From assembly GCA_023512835.1 (NCBI GenBank), contig CM042092.1, forward strand, positions 41,806,258 to 41,870,257: a stretch of 64,000 nt of DNA, written 5' to 3'. Position numbers and translations under genes: made by a program. Below are positions 23,553 through 35,212 of the stretch, piece by piece. The notes below the pieces were generated by a model that was not told the origin of the DNA, searched no databases, and was given only the letters and a program-made list of their open reading frames with translations. The first letter of the stretch is position 1; every line of letters starts with the position of its first letter. This DNA comes from Taxillus chinensis. Taxonomy: Eukaryota > Streptophyta > Magnoliopsida > Santalales > Loranthaceae.

Positions 23553-24437
23553 GGTATCTCCTTCCTTGGTCAAGGAATGATGATCGTTTTGTGAAAACTG
23601 GCTTTAGTTATAAAGGGAGTATGGTGAACCATAATGCCATATTGGTGTTAATATGTTGGTTTGAGGAATTGGGGCTTGGGCTCTATGACTTGAGTTCTCA
23701 CTATGATGCACCGATGGTGCTATGTGGTTGACGTGGCAGGCATATGCGTTGATGGCAGGCCTGTGTGGTGAATGTGGCCGGGCATATTGCGTTGTGGATA
23801 GGCTAAGGCCTCAGTTGAGCCATTGAGCTCGTGGAGCTAGGGCTGAGTGCCCTGAGCTGGGATCATGTGGAGGATCGTGGACAAGCCGTCCTGTAAGGGC
23901 AGGCGGGCTGGGTCTCGATGTTTGTTTGCAAGGATGAGTCCCGATGATTGTGCATACTACGCAATGCACGAGTACACGAGCATGTAGTATAGACTTGTAT
24001 GTTTGCATGATGTGGAGTATTGGGGTCATCTACTGAGCTTGTCGCTCACCCCTACTTGTTGTTTACATTTTTCAGGTGTGACCTAAGACTAGTGGAGGAC
24101 TTTCTTGCAGGAGGACGCCCACTACTCTGATGTATGATACGAAGATTATATTCGTATTGTTTTGTGTGATATCCCAGGATATGGGTCCGTGGACGATTGT
24201 ATTTGCATACTATTGTGACGTGATGTCCGTATGACTGTTTGACTTATTATATGCCTGATGATGTATGGAAAGTACAATATTACCCTTGATATATGATTGT
24301 ACAGGGTTGCATATTTGAGACAAAGACCCGCGGTGTAGTCTCCATTGGTGCTAGTCACCAACCCCTTGACCTTCGGGTGCGGGCAAAGGGAAGTCATGTT
24401 CCTAGTTCCGGGTTCCCTGGAATTTGGGGACATGACA
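23553..24437 (+). mobile_element. Gypsy A 5' LTR, right-hand part (copy 2)
   Basis: Completes the 5' LTR that starts at 12,175. Carries the TGAGC/GCTCA hairpin at 24,034-24,048 and ends GGGGACATGACA. Confidence 0.92.
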
Positions 24438-24440
24438 AGT

Positions 24441-24925
24441 TGGTATCGAGCATGGTCAGCGGACCTAGGTTAGTGAAGGGTGTTTAATTGATCCTATGTA
24501 ACTTGGAAAACGTAGGGAGGGCGCCTGATCAAACACGGTCCTTACATGTATTTTAGGTTATATTGGCATCAGTTAGAGCATCCTAGGAGCATATGTGTGG
24601 ATGCATTTCTAGTGGTATGATTGTGTGCATATAGGGCACTAGATTGTCTTTGTGTGTGATGTGATTGTATTTGGTGCCTGAATGGCAAGTGGCTGTGAGA
24701 GCCAGGACTTGATTTTGTGTGCCCTAAGGGGTGACACGATGCTATATGCATGTTGAGGACCTACAGGTCGTGTGGTGTACCCTGAGGGGGACACAATGCT
24801 CTATGCATGGTTGTGGACCTACGGGTCATGTGGTGAGAACCTACGAGTTGGTTGTACCTTTGATGGTCGTTTGTCTTCTTGGGCTTAGTGTTAATCATTT
24901 GTTGTTTGTTGTTGTGGTCAGTGTG
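24441..24925 (+). mobile_element. Gypsy A primer site and leader (copy 2)
   Basis: Primer site at 24,441 reads TGGTATCGAGC (copy 1: TGGTATCAGAGC). The rest is untranslated leader, TG-rich, ending in GGTCAG and the Gag ATG. No gene. Confidence 0.75.
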
Positions 24926-26142
24926 ATGGCACCACCGAGGAGAGCTATTCGAGGCTAGGGCCCGGCAGAGGAGCCCATGATAGAGTCAGGGCACTATGGG
25001 CAACAGAGCCCGCAGCAGAGGTTGTTAGCTCCCGTTGTGGGACTTGATTTGGTGTAGGTGTTGATTCAGTTGCAGGAGGCCATGCAGGGTATGCAGGGCT
25101 CGATGAGGGATATGGCTAGAGAGATGGATGAGCTGAAGAGGCAGCAACAGCCTCAGCAGCCACCACAGCCTCAGTAGTAGGAGGCGAGGGTGGTGCAGGA
25201 TGTGCACCAGCAGGAGGTCGTGATAAAGCCAGCACAATGAGGAGTGGACTAGGCTGCACAATTTTTGAAACATGTACCCAGGACTTTTGAGGATGGTTCA
25301 CAGCCAGAGGTAGCCAAGGACTGGATTAGGTGGACAGAGGACATCTTTGAGATGATTGGGGTGCCAGATGAGGAGCGGGTGCGAGTGGTGATGCACTATC
25401 TGTTGGGTATCCCACGCAGGTGGTGGGAAGCCACTAGAGCTGTCCATGGCAGTCAGATGAGCTGGAGAGAGTTTGTTGAGCGCTTCTTTGGGGAGTATTT
25501 TCCGAGCTCGATACAGTATGCCCGACGGAGAGAGTATTATGAGCTTCAGCAAGGTAGCCAGATGGTGGGTGAGTATGTGCAAGCCTTCACAGATTTAGGG
25601 CGATTTGCTCATGAGGCCTGGGAAAAGGAAACCCGTAAGACACAGGATTTTATTCAGGGCTTCAGGCCATCTTTGAAAAACAAGTTGGAGCCGATGCAGT
25701 TGACCAGCTATAGGGAGGCGGTTGACAAGGCACTCATTATTGAGCGAGGTCAGGATCAGGCGAGAGCCCAGAGACCAGGCGGTTCGGCAGGTTCGAGCAG
25801 GAAAAGGCAGAGTGGGGAGAGCAGTGCAGTTCATCCTGAGAGCAGGCAGGTGTAGAGGGTTTCCAGCCAGGGGGTGGGACCCCGTGAGAGTTCAGCCAGC
25901 AGGAGGCCAGGGGCCTGTTGGAGCAGTGGTTTGACTGGGCATGTATCGAGAGATTGCCCGAGGAAGAAGATAACATGCTTTCGATGTAAGAAGGTGGGAC
26001 ATGGAGCTAGGGAATGTGTTACCCTTAGCTCGACCAGCAGTGTAGGCCCTGGTCCGAGAGAGCAGGGACAGAGGAGTGGGGCTCCACCTCAGAGGTCGGT
26101 GCCGCTGGCACAGAGTACGCAGAAGCGACCTACGGTGTAGCA
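24926..26142 (+). pseudogene. Gypsy A Gag remnant (copy 2)
   Basis: ATG at 24,926 (MAPPRRAIRG, then TAG). Further stops at the CAGTAGTAG run near 25,175 and at TGA/TAG around 25,240-25,252. A long clean stretch 25,265-25,855 holds the capsid (Retrotrans_gag) domain: EVAKDWIRWTEDIFEMIG, RRWWEATRAVHG, FVERFFGEYFP, then LGRFAHEAW. Nucleocapsid: first knuckle broken (CWSSGLTGHVSRDC, 25,916-25,957), second intact (CFRCKKVGHGAREC, 25,976-26,017). Gag forms the particle and binds element RNA. All stops seen here are one C-to-T step from a sense codon. Confidence 0.87.
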
Positions 26143-26244
26143 GCCTCAATGAGAGGCACAGGGTTATGTTGATCAGCGGGGCAAAGCCCCAATGGGCCAG
26201 GCTAGTGGCAGTGGGCCACGAGGGAGGACTTTTGCCCTTACCAG

Positions 26245-26703
26245 GTGGACAAGGCAGGGCTGGGACCTTCGGTGGTGAGAGGTACCATTATCATTTCTCA
26301 TACTATTTGTTCGGTTTTGATTGATACTAGTGCTACCCATTCTTTTATTTCATATGCTACAGTGGTTGGCTTGGAGTTAGACCAGGAGACAGTTAGTCAG
26401 TTTCTGATGGTTGCTTCACCTTTGGGTAGAATTGTGATACTTGAGAGTATCTGTCGTGCTTGTCAGGTAACACTTGGGGGTGTTAACCTAATGTGTGATT
26501 TGTATCTCATGGAGTTAGATGATTTTGATGTTAACCTGGGTATGGATTGGTGGGTCTCCATAGAGGCCAAGATTGATTGTTTTCGATGGCGTATGACGTT
26601 CCTCACGCCAGAGGGCATGCGAGGTGTCTATGTGGGTGAGTGGACTAAGGAGGCATGCAGGTTGGGACCTTTGAGGCATGGGTGGGGTGATGTGACCCAC
26701 TAG
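26245..26703 (+). pseudogene. Gypsy A retropepsin-like protease (copy 2)
   Basis: Same protein as in copy 1: SVVRGTIIISHTICSVLIDT with the catalytic triad as DTS, then NLGMDWWVSIEAKIDCFRW. The change of the triad Gly to Ser is shared by both copies, so it predates the block duplication. Ends at TAG 26,701-26,703, where pol would continue. Confidence 0.87.
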
Positions 26704-28190
26704 TTAGCCAGCTTGAAGTTGGTTGATAGGAGGAGAGAGGGGAAGGGTCATTCCGCCACCCATTGTAGATTAGTTCTCGGATGTGTTTCCCGAGGACTTG
26801 GTCAATTTACCACCCGTGAGGGAGGTAGAGTTTTTGATCAACTTGTTTCCAAGGATAACACCGATCAGGTTAGCGGCCTGCCAGGATGGCACCGACGAGC
26901 TTAGAGAGCTCAAGAGACAGATAGATGATCTATTGGCATGAGGCTTTATTAGGCGGAGTAGCTCACCGTGGGGCACTCCAGTGTTGTTCGCCAAGAAGGC
27001 GGATGGTTCACTTCGGCTGTGTATAGACTACCGGAAGCTGAACCAGGTGACTGTGAAGAACAGGTATCCATTGTCGAGGATCGATGATCTATTCAATCAG
27101 TTACGAGGTGCGAGATGGTTTTCCAAGATAGACTTGAGATCTGGATACCATCGATTGAGGGTTAGGGAGGCGGATACCTAAGACCGTGTTTAATTGTCGT
27201 TACGGGCATTTTGAGTGGCTTGTGATGCCGTTTGGGCTCACAAATCCTCCAGCAGTGTTTATGGGATTGATGAACCAAGTCTTTGCTCCATATTTAGATA
27301 TGTTCGTTGTGGTGTTCATCGATGATATTCTAGTCTATTCAGCAACCAAGAGGGAGCATGAGGAGCATTTGCAGGTTGTGTTGCAGACCTTGCGAGAGCA
27401 TCGGTTATATGTGAAGTTCACGAAATGTGACTTTTGGTTGCAACAGGTACACTTCTTGGGGCATGTGGTATCTTCGGAGGGTATCACAGTGGATCCTGAG
27501 AAGATCAAGGCGGTTATGTCGTGGAAGAGGCCGATGAATGTGTTTGAGATTCGTAACTTCCTTGGTTTGGTAGGCTACTATCGGAGGTTTGTGGAGGATT
27601 TTTCCCGGTTGGCAGCTCCTATGACACACTTGACTAGGAAGGGAGTTCCTTTTGTTTGGTCTGATGCATGTGAGAGTGCTTTCATGGAGCTGAAGGCATG
27701 ATTGACCTCAGCACCTATCTTGATTCTCCCATATGAGGGTGTGCCTTTTGAGGTGTATTGTGATGCCTCCAGGGTGGGACTTGGTTGTGTGTTGATGCAG
27801 GCTTGGCAGGTGATTGCTTATGGATCTAGGCAGTTGGGACCACATGAGCAGAACTATCCCACGTATGATTTGGAGTTGGCTGCAGTGATCTATGCTTTAA
27901 AGAGCTGGCAGCATTATCTCCTTGGGGAGACATTTGTGGTATATACGGACCACAAGATTTTGCAGTATATCTTTTCTCAGCGAGACCTGAACCTTAGGCA
28001 GAGGCGGTGGGTGGAGTACCTGCAGCAGTTTCAGTTTGATATGATGTATACCCCTGGGAAGGGTAATGTGGTGGCAGATGCTCTGAGTAGGAAGAGCAGG
28101 GCCATGGTGGCCCATTGTGCCATTAAGGAATGGGAGATGATGGGTCAGTTCGCAGCGATGAGGTTGCAGATGGTGACCAGCGAGGGGTGA
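26704..28190 (+). pseudogene. Gypsy A reverse transcriptase and RNase H (copy 2)
   Basis: Would copy element RNA into DNA and degrade the template. RT blocks: [32 protein letters not shown], frame break at about 27,177 with loss relative to the usual DIPKT wording, then [15 protein letters not shown], catalytic FIDD (27,315-27,326), [11 protein letters not shown] and [12 protein letters not shown]. RNase H after a TGA at 27,699-27,701: [18 protein letters not shown], the acidic residue in [15 protein letters not shown] and VVADALSR. Other stops: about 26,770 (TAG) and 26,938 (TGA). Non-functional, but all motifs are present. Confidence 0.92.
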
Positions 28191-29165
28191 GGGATCCTCA
28201 GTGTTGTTGTCGCAGTCCCTGAGTTACAGCGTAGGATCATAGAGGATCAGCTGGGGGACGTTGATTGTGAGGTTATAAGGGACAGGATTCAGACTAGGCA
28301 GGCATCTTCTGATTGGACTGAGGATGCAAAGCATATATTGAGGTATAGGGATCGCCTGATAGTTCCCACTTCTCTTCAGGAGAAGGTTCTTCGGGAATTT
28401 CACCAGTCGAGGTTAGCTGTACATCCTGGTGAGACCAAGATGTACCATGCCGTGAGGAGGCAGTATTGGTGGCTAGGCCTGAAGAAGGTCGTTGCTGATT
28501 TCGTGAGGAGATGTTTGACCTGTCAGCAGGTCAAGGCAGAGCACCTGAGGTCAATTGGTGAGTTGCAGTCATTGCCAGTGCCAGAGTGGAAATGGGACCA
28601 CGTAACCATGGATTTTGTCACTGGACTTCCTCGTTCTAAGGGACACGACACTATATGGGTTATTATGGACCGGTTGACCAAATCAGCGCATTTTATTCCG
28701 ATTTGGGAGACAGACCCAGTGAGGACTTTGGGACAGAGGTACCTTGATGTTATTGTGCGGTTGCATGGAGTCCCATTGTCTATTGTATCTGATCGGGATG
28801 TGAGGTTCACCTTTCAGTTTTGGAGACAGTTGCAGTGAGCTTTGGGTACTAGGGTGAACCTCAGTACAGCCTTTCATCCGCAGATGGATGGTCAGTCGGA
28901 GCGGACGATTCAGACACTCGAGGATATGTTGTGTGCCTGTATCCTAGATTTTGGAGGTTGTTGGGAGACTCACCTTCCTTTGGTGGAGTTCTCTTACAAT
29001 AACAGTTATCAGGCCACGATTGGGATGGCTCTATATGAGGCGCTGTATGGGCGGCCTTGTAGATCACCTTTGTGTTGGGCATAGATGGGAGAGACAGCAG
29101 TTCTCGGTCCCAATATGGTTCGAGAAACCACGGAGCTAGTGCAACTGATTCGACAAGGATGTTGA
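28191..29165 (+). pseudogene. Gypsy A integrase (copy 2)
   Basis: N-terminal zinc domain (H2C2): EFHQSRLAVHPGETKMYH and CLTCQQVKAEH. Core: MDFVTGLP (first Asp), IVSDRD (second Asp), and DGQSERTIQTLE (Glu), so all three catalytic acidic residues remain, although TDGQ reads MDGQ. Stops at about 28,836 (TGA after FWRQLQ), 29,082 (TAG after SPLCWA) and again near 29,163. Integrase would insert element DNA and produce the 5-bp duplication seen at the element ends. Confidence 0.9.
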
Positions 29166-29657
29166 CGGGGCGAGTAAAGCCAAAGTCCTACGCGGACCGG
29201 AGGCATCGACCTTTGCGGTTTGAGGTGGGTGACCGTGTATTTTTGCGTGTTTCACCGCATCGAGGGCATCGAGGGTTTGCTTGGTGGATTGAAACTTTCC
29301 CCTCATTTTGTGGGGCTGTTTGAGATTGTTGCCACCGTGAGCGCAGTGGCTTACCGATTATCTTTGCCACCAGAGTTAGCACGAGTACATGATGTGTTTC
29401 ATGTGTCTCAATTGAGACGATATCACCCAGATCCTTCTCATGTGCTAGACTATCGCGAGATAGACTTGGCTGATGATGGTGCTGTTGTTGAGATGCCAGC
29501 ACAGATTTTGGACAGGCGGGAGCAGGTCTTGCAGGGCAAGACAATCCCACTAGTCTGGGTGTTATGGCGACACCGAGGCATGGAGGAGCAGACTTGAGAG
29601 AAAGAGAGCTAGATGCGGGTTCTTCATCCTGAGCTGTTCGAGTACGATCAGTCCTAA
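29166..29657 (+). pseudogene. Gypsy A integrase C-terminal (chromovirus-type) region
   Basis: After a frame shift the C-terminal region reads GGLKLSPHFVGLFEIVATVS, AYRLSLPPELARVHDVFHVS, LRRYHPDPSHVLDY, then VLWRHRGMEEQT with stops before MRVLHPELFEYDQS and TAA at 29,655. The last part corresponds to the chromodomain-like tail of Tekay/Del chromoviruses, thought to guide insertion to particular chromatin; aromatic-cage residues cannot be judged by eye. Only this copy survives, since copy 1 ends in RT. Confidence 0.85.
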
Positions 29658-29916
29658 GGTAGGGAAGATGTGAGGACCTTCCCTGAGGTATGAGTTATGT
29701 TTTATGCATTTGTTTTGCATATGTTGTTTGAGATGTGGTTTAGCTTGTTGTTGTTGGATTTTGTCAGCCCGTTTGGCTTATTGTGAGTTGCATTGCACAT
29801 GTGTGATCGGTGATCATGTTTTATGTTTTGTTGTTGGGACATTGAGCTTGAATTTTGCTATGTCCTTTGGGCATGTGTTTTATTTTCAAGGACGAAAAGT
29901 CCTATGGTGGGAAGGA
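29658..29916 (+). mobile_element. Gypsy A 3' untranslated part and polypurine tract
   Basis: No gene. Ends with TGGTGGGAAGGA (29,905-29,916), the plus-strand primer tract directly before the 3' LTR. CAAGGACGAAAAG just upstream is a decayed form of the CTTTTCG/CGAAAAG inverted repeat found at this place in gypsy C and D. Confidence 0.75.
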
Positions 29917-30310
29917 TGTAAAGACTCGTATTTGGGTAGTTTTGAGAGATAGCCATTCTATGGGAATGCAACTATCTGGACAGTAGTATAGTCGGCGACG
30001 TGAGCATTTTGACTATACCTGGGCCCAATTCTGAGTCGGGGCCCTGTTTGACCAGATTGTTGACTTTTCGGGGTTTATTGGTTGAGTTTGCATTTGGGCG
30101 GTCATGTGGGTGTGATATTATCTGAATAGTGTTGTGCTCGTTATTTCGAGCGTTTTGACTGTAATTTGACTCAATTTGGAGTTCAGGACCTTAGAGGTTA
30201 ATTATTGACTAAGTCAACGATTGACTAGGTCAGTTATTGGTTAATGACTGGCAGAAATATAAATAGCAGGAAAAAGAAAGAGCTTTCACTTTACGCTATC
30301 ACGTTTGTGC

Positions 30311-30353
<43 letters not shown>

Positions 30354-32322
30354 CTTGAAGCTTGGTGCCTTGGCGATTTGGGGCGATTTGGGTTCGTGGA
30401 GGTCAAAGAATCACTACAAGTAGGTATCTTTGAACTTCTTATCTTGATTCTATCCTTGGTATGCACGAATTTGTCATGATTTATGAAATTAAGCATGAAC
30501 CCTAGGTTTTGGGGAAATCCAATTTTGGGTTAGATTTAATGGTTTAGCATAAGATCTGTGGTTAAGAACTATTTTATATCAGTTTTGATATATGTTTCTG
30601 TGGTTTTGGGGTTGTGTAACTGTGTATTCCATGAGGGTTGAGAAGTCAACCATGGAAATCTGGATTTAGATCTAGATTTCTGGAAATCTGCAATTTGGTG
30701 CGTATTTCTGCTTTTATCTGTGCGATTTAGAGGCATTCTAGACGCATTTTGAGGTAGATATCGTAGTCTGTTGCGTAAAATTCGTGTTTCTGAGCATCTA
30801 GGGGTTGCTGGGTTGATTCTAGACGAAGAACAGGCAAAAACGATGATAAACAGTATCCTAGGTGGATTACTGGGTTGAAATGACGAAGATCCAAAGTTCT
30901 GGGTCGAAGGGTCAAAAATCCAGGGTCATTGGGTCAAAGGTTCGTAGTTCGTAGTTCGAAGGTTCATAGTTCCTAGTTTAAAGGTTCGTAGTACGTAGTT
31001 CGTTGGGTCAAAAGGTTCGTAGTTCATAGTTTGTAGTCTGAAGGTCGAAGATCGAAGACCAGCTACGAGTCTTCGAGGCGCGCTACAGTTCCGTACTACG
31101 AGTTGCAGCTCCAACAGTGTAACTGAACACTAGACTACACTGGACTATTATTTACATTGTAACACATAAAGTATTATACTTAAGTTACAATGTAAATAAC
31201 GAAATACCCCCCCCCCCTCCATTTGGATTCAAAGAAAAATACTAAAAAAATTAATTCTCACTCCTTCAAAATGTGAAAATTGGGATTTAGTGTAAAATCT
31301 CGAAAAAATCCAATTTTTCGTAGAGGTGAATTTTTGGAAAGTGGGGTTAGACATCTCATAAAAATCCCCAAAAATCAGTTTATCTTAGTTATGATATGGG
31401 AACCTAATGCCGGGACTTTTTATTTTAAGAAAACAACTCCTATGGGTATCTCCTTCCTTGGTAAAGGAATGATGATCGGTTTGTAAAGACTAGCTTTAGT
31501 TATAAAGGGAATATGGTGAACCTTAATGCCCTATTGGTGTTAATATGTTGGTTTGAGGAATTAGGGCTTGGGCTCTATGACTTGGGTTCTCACCGTGATG
31601 CACCGATGGTGCTATGTGGTTGACGTGGCAGGCATATACGCCGATGGCAGGCCTGTGTGGCGACTGTGACTGGGCATATTGCAATGTGGACAGGCTAAGG
31701 CCTCAGTTGAGCCATTGAGCTCGTGGAGCTAGGGCTGAGTGCCCTGAGTTGGGATCCCGTGGAGGATCGTGGACAAGATGTCCTATAAGGGCAGGCTGGG
31801 TCCCGATGTTTGTTTGCAGGCTGAGTCCTGATGATTGTGCACACTACGCAGTGCACGAGTACACAGAGCACGTAGTATAGACTTGTATGTTTGCATGATA
31901 TGGAGTATTGGGGTCACCTACTGAGCTTGTCGCTCACCCCTACTTGTTGTTTACCTTTTTCAGGTGTGACCCGAGACTGGTGGTGGACTTTCTTCTAGGA
32001 GGACACCCACTACTATGATGTATGATACAATATTATATTCTGTATTGTTTTGTGTGATATCCCGGACATGGGTCTGTGGACACTTGTATTTGCAAACTGT
32101 TGTGATGTGATGTCTGTATGATTGTTTGACTTATTATATGCCTGATGATGTATGGAAAGTACAGGATTACCCTTGATGTATGACTGTACAGGGTTGCATA
32201 TTTGAGACAAGACCACGGTGTAGTCTCCATTGGTGCTAGTCACCAACCCCTTGACCTTCGGGTGCGGGCAAGGGGAAGTCATGTTCCTAGTTCCGGGTTC
32301 CCTGGAATTTGGGGGCATGACA
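29917..32322 (+). mobile_element. Gypsy A 3' LTR, 2,406 bp, intact
   Basis: TGTAAAGACTCG to GGCATGACA, followed by target duplication GTAAA (32,323-32,327). TATA box at 30,258-30,265, (GA)n leader at about 30,316-30,350, an 11-C run at 31,207-31,217, hairpin TGAGC/GCTCA at 31,922-31,936. Uninterrupted reference for the split 5' LTR. Confidence 0.93.
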
Positions 32323-32327
32323 GTAAA

Positions 32328-32686
32328 GACTTCCTTGGAACTCAATTAGTATTTGTAATCAATGTCTTCTAATCTCAACTCCAGCAACTTGCCTTTAGTT
32401 TTGGGAATAACTAAGTCTTAGTAATTAAACAAGACTATGATAACTGACTTAGTTAACTAATTTTATAGTGTCATGTCCTGGGATGTTTTACCTTGAAACT
32501 TTGTGAACATTAAGTGTGGTAGCAAGAGTTTTACAAAGCTAAATGTGTGTCTAAGGATTAGAGCATTAGTCAAGCATAGGAGTGCTTTCCGAGCATCAGA
32601 CTACAAGCTTTTCGAGTCTCAAACTACTTTTCAAGCATTAGATTGACTATTCAATCTTCGGTTACACAATTACTTTTGTTCTTTAG
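32328..32686 (-). mobile_element. Old copia LTR, continuation
   Basis: Resumes the sequence cut at 12,169 by gypsy A (GTAAA duplication at both edges). No gene. Its end is not recognised, because the next LTR head starts at 32,687. Confidence 0.55.
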
Positions 32687-32764
32687 TGTAATGACCCGTG
32701 TTTGGGATTGGAAGAGTTAGCCATTTGTGTTTGGGCATGGACTGTGAAGACCCAAGTGTTAGTC

Positions 32765-32985
32765 CGGATCAGTGGGAAGTTAATCCGGATAAGTGGGAAG
32801 TTAGTTCGGATCAGTGGGAAGTTTATCTGGATCAATGGAAAGTTAATCCAAATCAGTGGGAAGTTAGTTCGGATTAGTGTTAGTCCGGATCAGTGAGAAG
32901 TTAATCCGGATCAGAGGGAAGTTAGTTTGGATCCATGGGAAGCAAATCCGGAGCATTGTGGTCAAATCCGGAGTATTGTGGTCTA
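32765..32985. repeat. 21-bp tandem array in LTR U
   Basis: About ten diverged copies of a unit close to CCGGATCAGTGGGAAGTTAAT, one shortened to 16 bp. Not present in the other LTRs here. Confidence 0.9.
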
Positions 32986-32998
32986 GACCAGATCTTCT

Positions 32999-33170
32999 CT
33001 TCATACGCAGTAAGGATCCGAGGGAACTCTTCATACGCAGTAAGGATCCGAGGGAACTCTTCATACTGAATAAGGATCCGAGGGAACTCTTCATACAAAG
33101 TAAGGATTCGAGGTACTCTTCATACGGAGTAAGGATCCAAGGGAACTCCTCATACGGAGTAAGGATCTGA
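32999..33170. repeat. 30-bp tandem array in LTR U
   Basis: Six copies of a 30-bp unit containing CATACGGAGTAAGGATCC. The reverse complement of its core (GGATCCTTACTCCGTATG) matches words of the copia Z LTR motif cluster. Confidence 0.9.
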
Positions 33171-33376
33171 TCGATCCCTTAGCACGGAACCCGCCTCAGT
33201 AGCCCGGAGTAGTCTATGGCATTGTTAACTTGGATTGAGTTGCAGCATCAGTAGTCTGGAGTGCGGAGGTCAACACGAGGTCGACACGTCTTGGGCCACA
33301 TTGACCTTGGGTAGCGTGTTGTCTTTACTATATATATATTTTGTATTTCCGGGAAAGGGAACCCTAGCTGCCACAG

Positions 33377-33379
<3 letters not shown>

Positions 33380-33430
<51 letters not shown>
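33380..33430. repeat. (GA)n leader microsatellite of LTR U
   Basis: Uninterrupted GA run 40-50 bp after the TATA-like TATATATATTTTG. GA runs occupy the same leader position in the A, B, C, D, E and solo LTRs. Confidence 0.95.
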
Positions 33431-33435
<5 letters not shown>

Positions 33436-33601
33436 AGTGCGTTTGTTGCCACTGCGTTCTTGGAAAGACGCCTTCGGAGATGAGCAAGGAGGATCTTCCA
33501 ATCCCAAACCTTAACGCAACCGAATTCAAGGTAGGGATTCTATACCCTCAAAACTTATTCCAAGCTTGGGCCTTGGAATTGGTGATTGATGTATATATAA
33601 A

Positions 33602-33629
33602 TTCATATAGGTGTGATCTCCTATATGAA
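33602..33629 (+). other. Conserved leader hairpin H1 in LTR U
   Basis: Ten-base arms TTCATATAGG / CCTATATGAA around loop TGTGATCT. Same structure in B, C, D and the 45-kb solo LTR. Confidence 0.85.
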
Positions 33630-34922
33630 TGTTGGCCTTTATTGGCATGTTATGCTTGTGTATGTTGATGAGTTTATGGTCAGTGGGGCTTGAGGGCTTG
33701 TTTCGTGGTGTGGTCGTGTTCACGCGTATTAATATCATGGTAGAATCTCTTGGGAAAACTGAGGAACTATAGGGGGGTTGTGGTTGGGAATTTATTATGT
33801 GAACTTGACCTTAATGTGGCTTGTATGATCGGTGTTGAGTACATGTATTATTGATGTGTTGTGGATATGCATTGTTATGCTGTGCTTGTAAGTGTGCTAT
33901 GTGGAATTGTAGAGCCTGTGTGGCTGTGATTGTGATAGCCTGTGTGGTTGTGGAGCCTGTGTGGCTGTGGTTGTGGAAGCCTGCGTCACACCCCGGATTT
34001 CCAACCCGAGGAAAACCGGCTCGTGACTCCCATTTACCCACCTGGTGGGCAAGGGGTTGGGATAAATAACTCCACACAGGACAACGCAAACATCCACAAT
34101 AGATATTCAGAAAGACAAAATCATATATTTATTAAATCAAACCACAATTAAATGTTTACAAACCGAACATGCCTTTATTACAGTCAAAACCTTTTTTTTC
34201 AATTTCCCCACTATGGTTACACCATTTTCCCACTGTGATTACAAAGGTTCCACAAAACATCATAATATAAAATAACTTTTAAACAAACAAGCAGAACTGT
34301 CTTCCACCTTGGTCTTCACACCTAACGCCTGTAGGTCCCTAAAAAGAAAACAAAACACAATAGAAGGGATGAGCAACCACAGCTCAGTAAGGATCATGTC
34401 TCCCCAACCCATCCCATGCTCCTAGTATCTACATGTCAACGTGTACAGGTGTAGTGTCGTGGTACAAGTATTTAAACAGGTAAAATCAACATTAGAGAAT
34501 AAGTCTATACAAACAAGCCACAGCCACACAACCTCCACATCCACAGCCACACAGGCTCACAAACACACCCACATAGGCTCCACTAACACAGCCACACAGG
34601 CTCACAAACACAGCCACACAATCATACACACAGCATATCAGACATACACATGTATCCAACAATCCACACACAATCCGTAATTATCATATTCACATAGATA
34701 TCATATCAAACATAATCTTTATATCGACGTAACTACCCCGGAAACTCTAAGTTTCCCCCACACAGTCCTATCGCAGGACTAACTCCAACGATCTCACCAT
34801 GGAACGAATAGCGCGAACTCCCCAATGGCCCCTAGGGTCCTCTACCCCGGGAATGAATCCAAAATTCTCAGACCACGGACTCAACATCATATCCAAACAA
34901 AATATGCCATTGAAGACCAACA

Positions 34923-34950
34923 TCCATATAGGAGGTCACACCTATATGGA
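34923..34950 (-). other. Leader hairpin H1 in gypsy C, with compensatory change
   Basis: Arms TCCATATAGG / CCTATATGGA. The second pair is C-G where B, D and U have T-A, and both strands changed together, so pairing is kept. Confidence 0.8.
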
Positions 34951-35212
34951 TTTACATATATAATAACAATAACAATTTACGATTCATCTACCACAGGGTC
35001 TAACCCCAGAATGCATACCAGAAGAGACAGAACCCCAACCTCCTTGCCCTTTGCTTCCACGCTAGACACCGTCCACCCACGCGAATCACCACAACAGCGA
35101 TTAGGAGATCTTCTCTCTCTCTCTCTATCTCTATCTCTCTCTCTCTCTCTGCAACGGCTGTGGCGGCTGACAACAAAAACCTTAAACCTAAAACAAAGAG
35201 AGCTCCTCCTCC

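Larger units (their letters stand above)
12175..32322 (+). mobile_element. Gypsy A, complete chromovirus with nested insertions
   Basis: LTRs begin TGTAAAGACTCG and end CATGACA. The 5-bp target duplication GTAAA is at 12,170-12,174 and 32,323-32,327. The 5' LTR is split by copia Z (13,648-23,552). Internal order is primer site, Gag, protease, reverse transcriptase, RNase H, integrase with C-terminal extension, polypurine tract, 3' LTR. Removing the insert gives an element of roughly 10 kb. Many stops and several frame shifts make it non-autonomous. The integrase C-terminal phrase FHVSQLRRYHPDPSHVLDY is typical of Tekay/Del-type chromoviruses. Confidence 0.9.
32687..33983 (+). mobile_element. 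Gypsy LTR U, cut by gypsy C
   Basis: Head TGTAATGACCCGTGTTTGGG is shared with gypsy B, and the order TATA (about 33,330), (GA)n leader, AG/GTAGGG donor-like site (33,531), hairpin 33,602-33,629 and GCCTGTGTGGCTGTG repeats follows the other gypsy LTRs. Ends where the inverted LTR of gypsy C begins; the remainder would be beyond the window. Its upstream half is replaced by two tandem arrays and lacks the ACGT palindromes. Confidence 0.8.
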
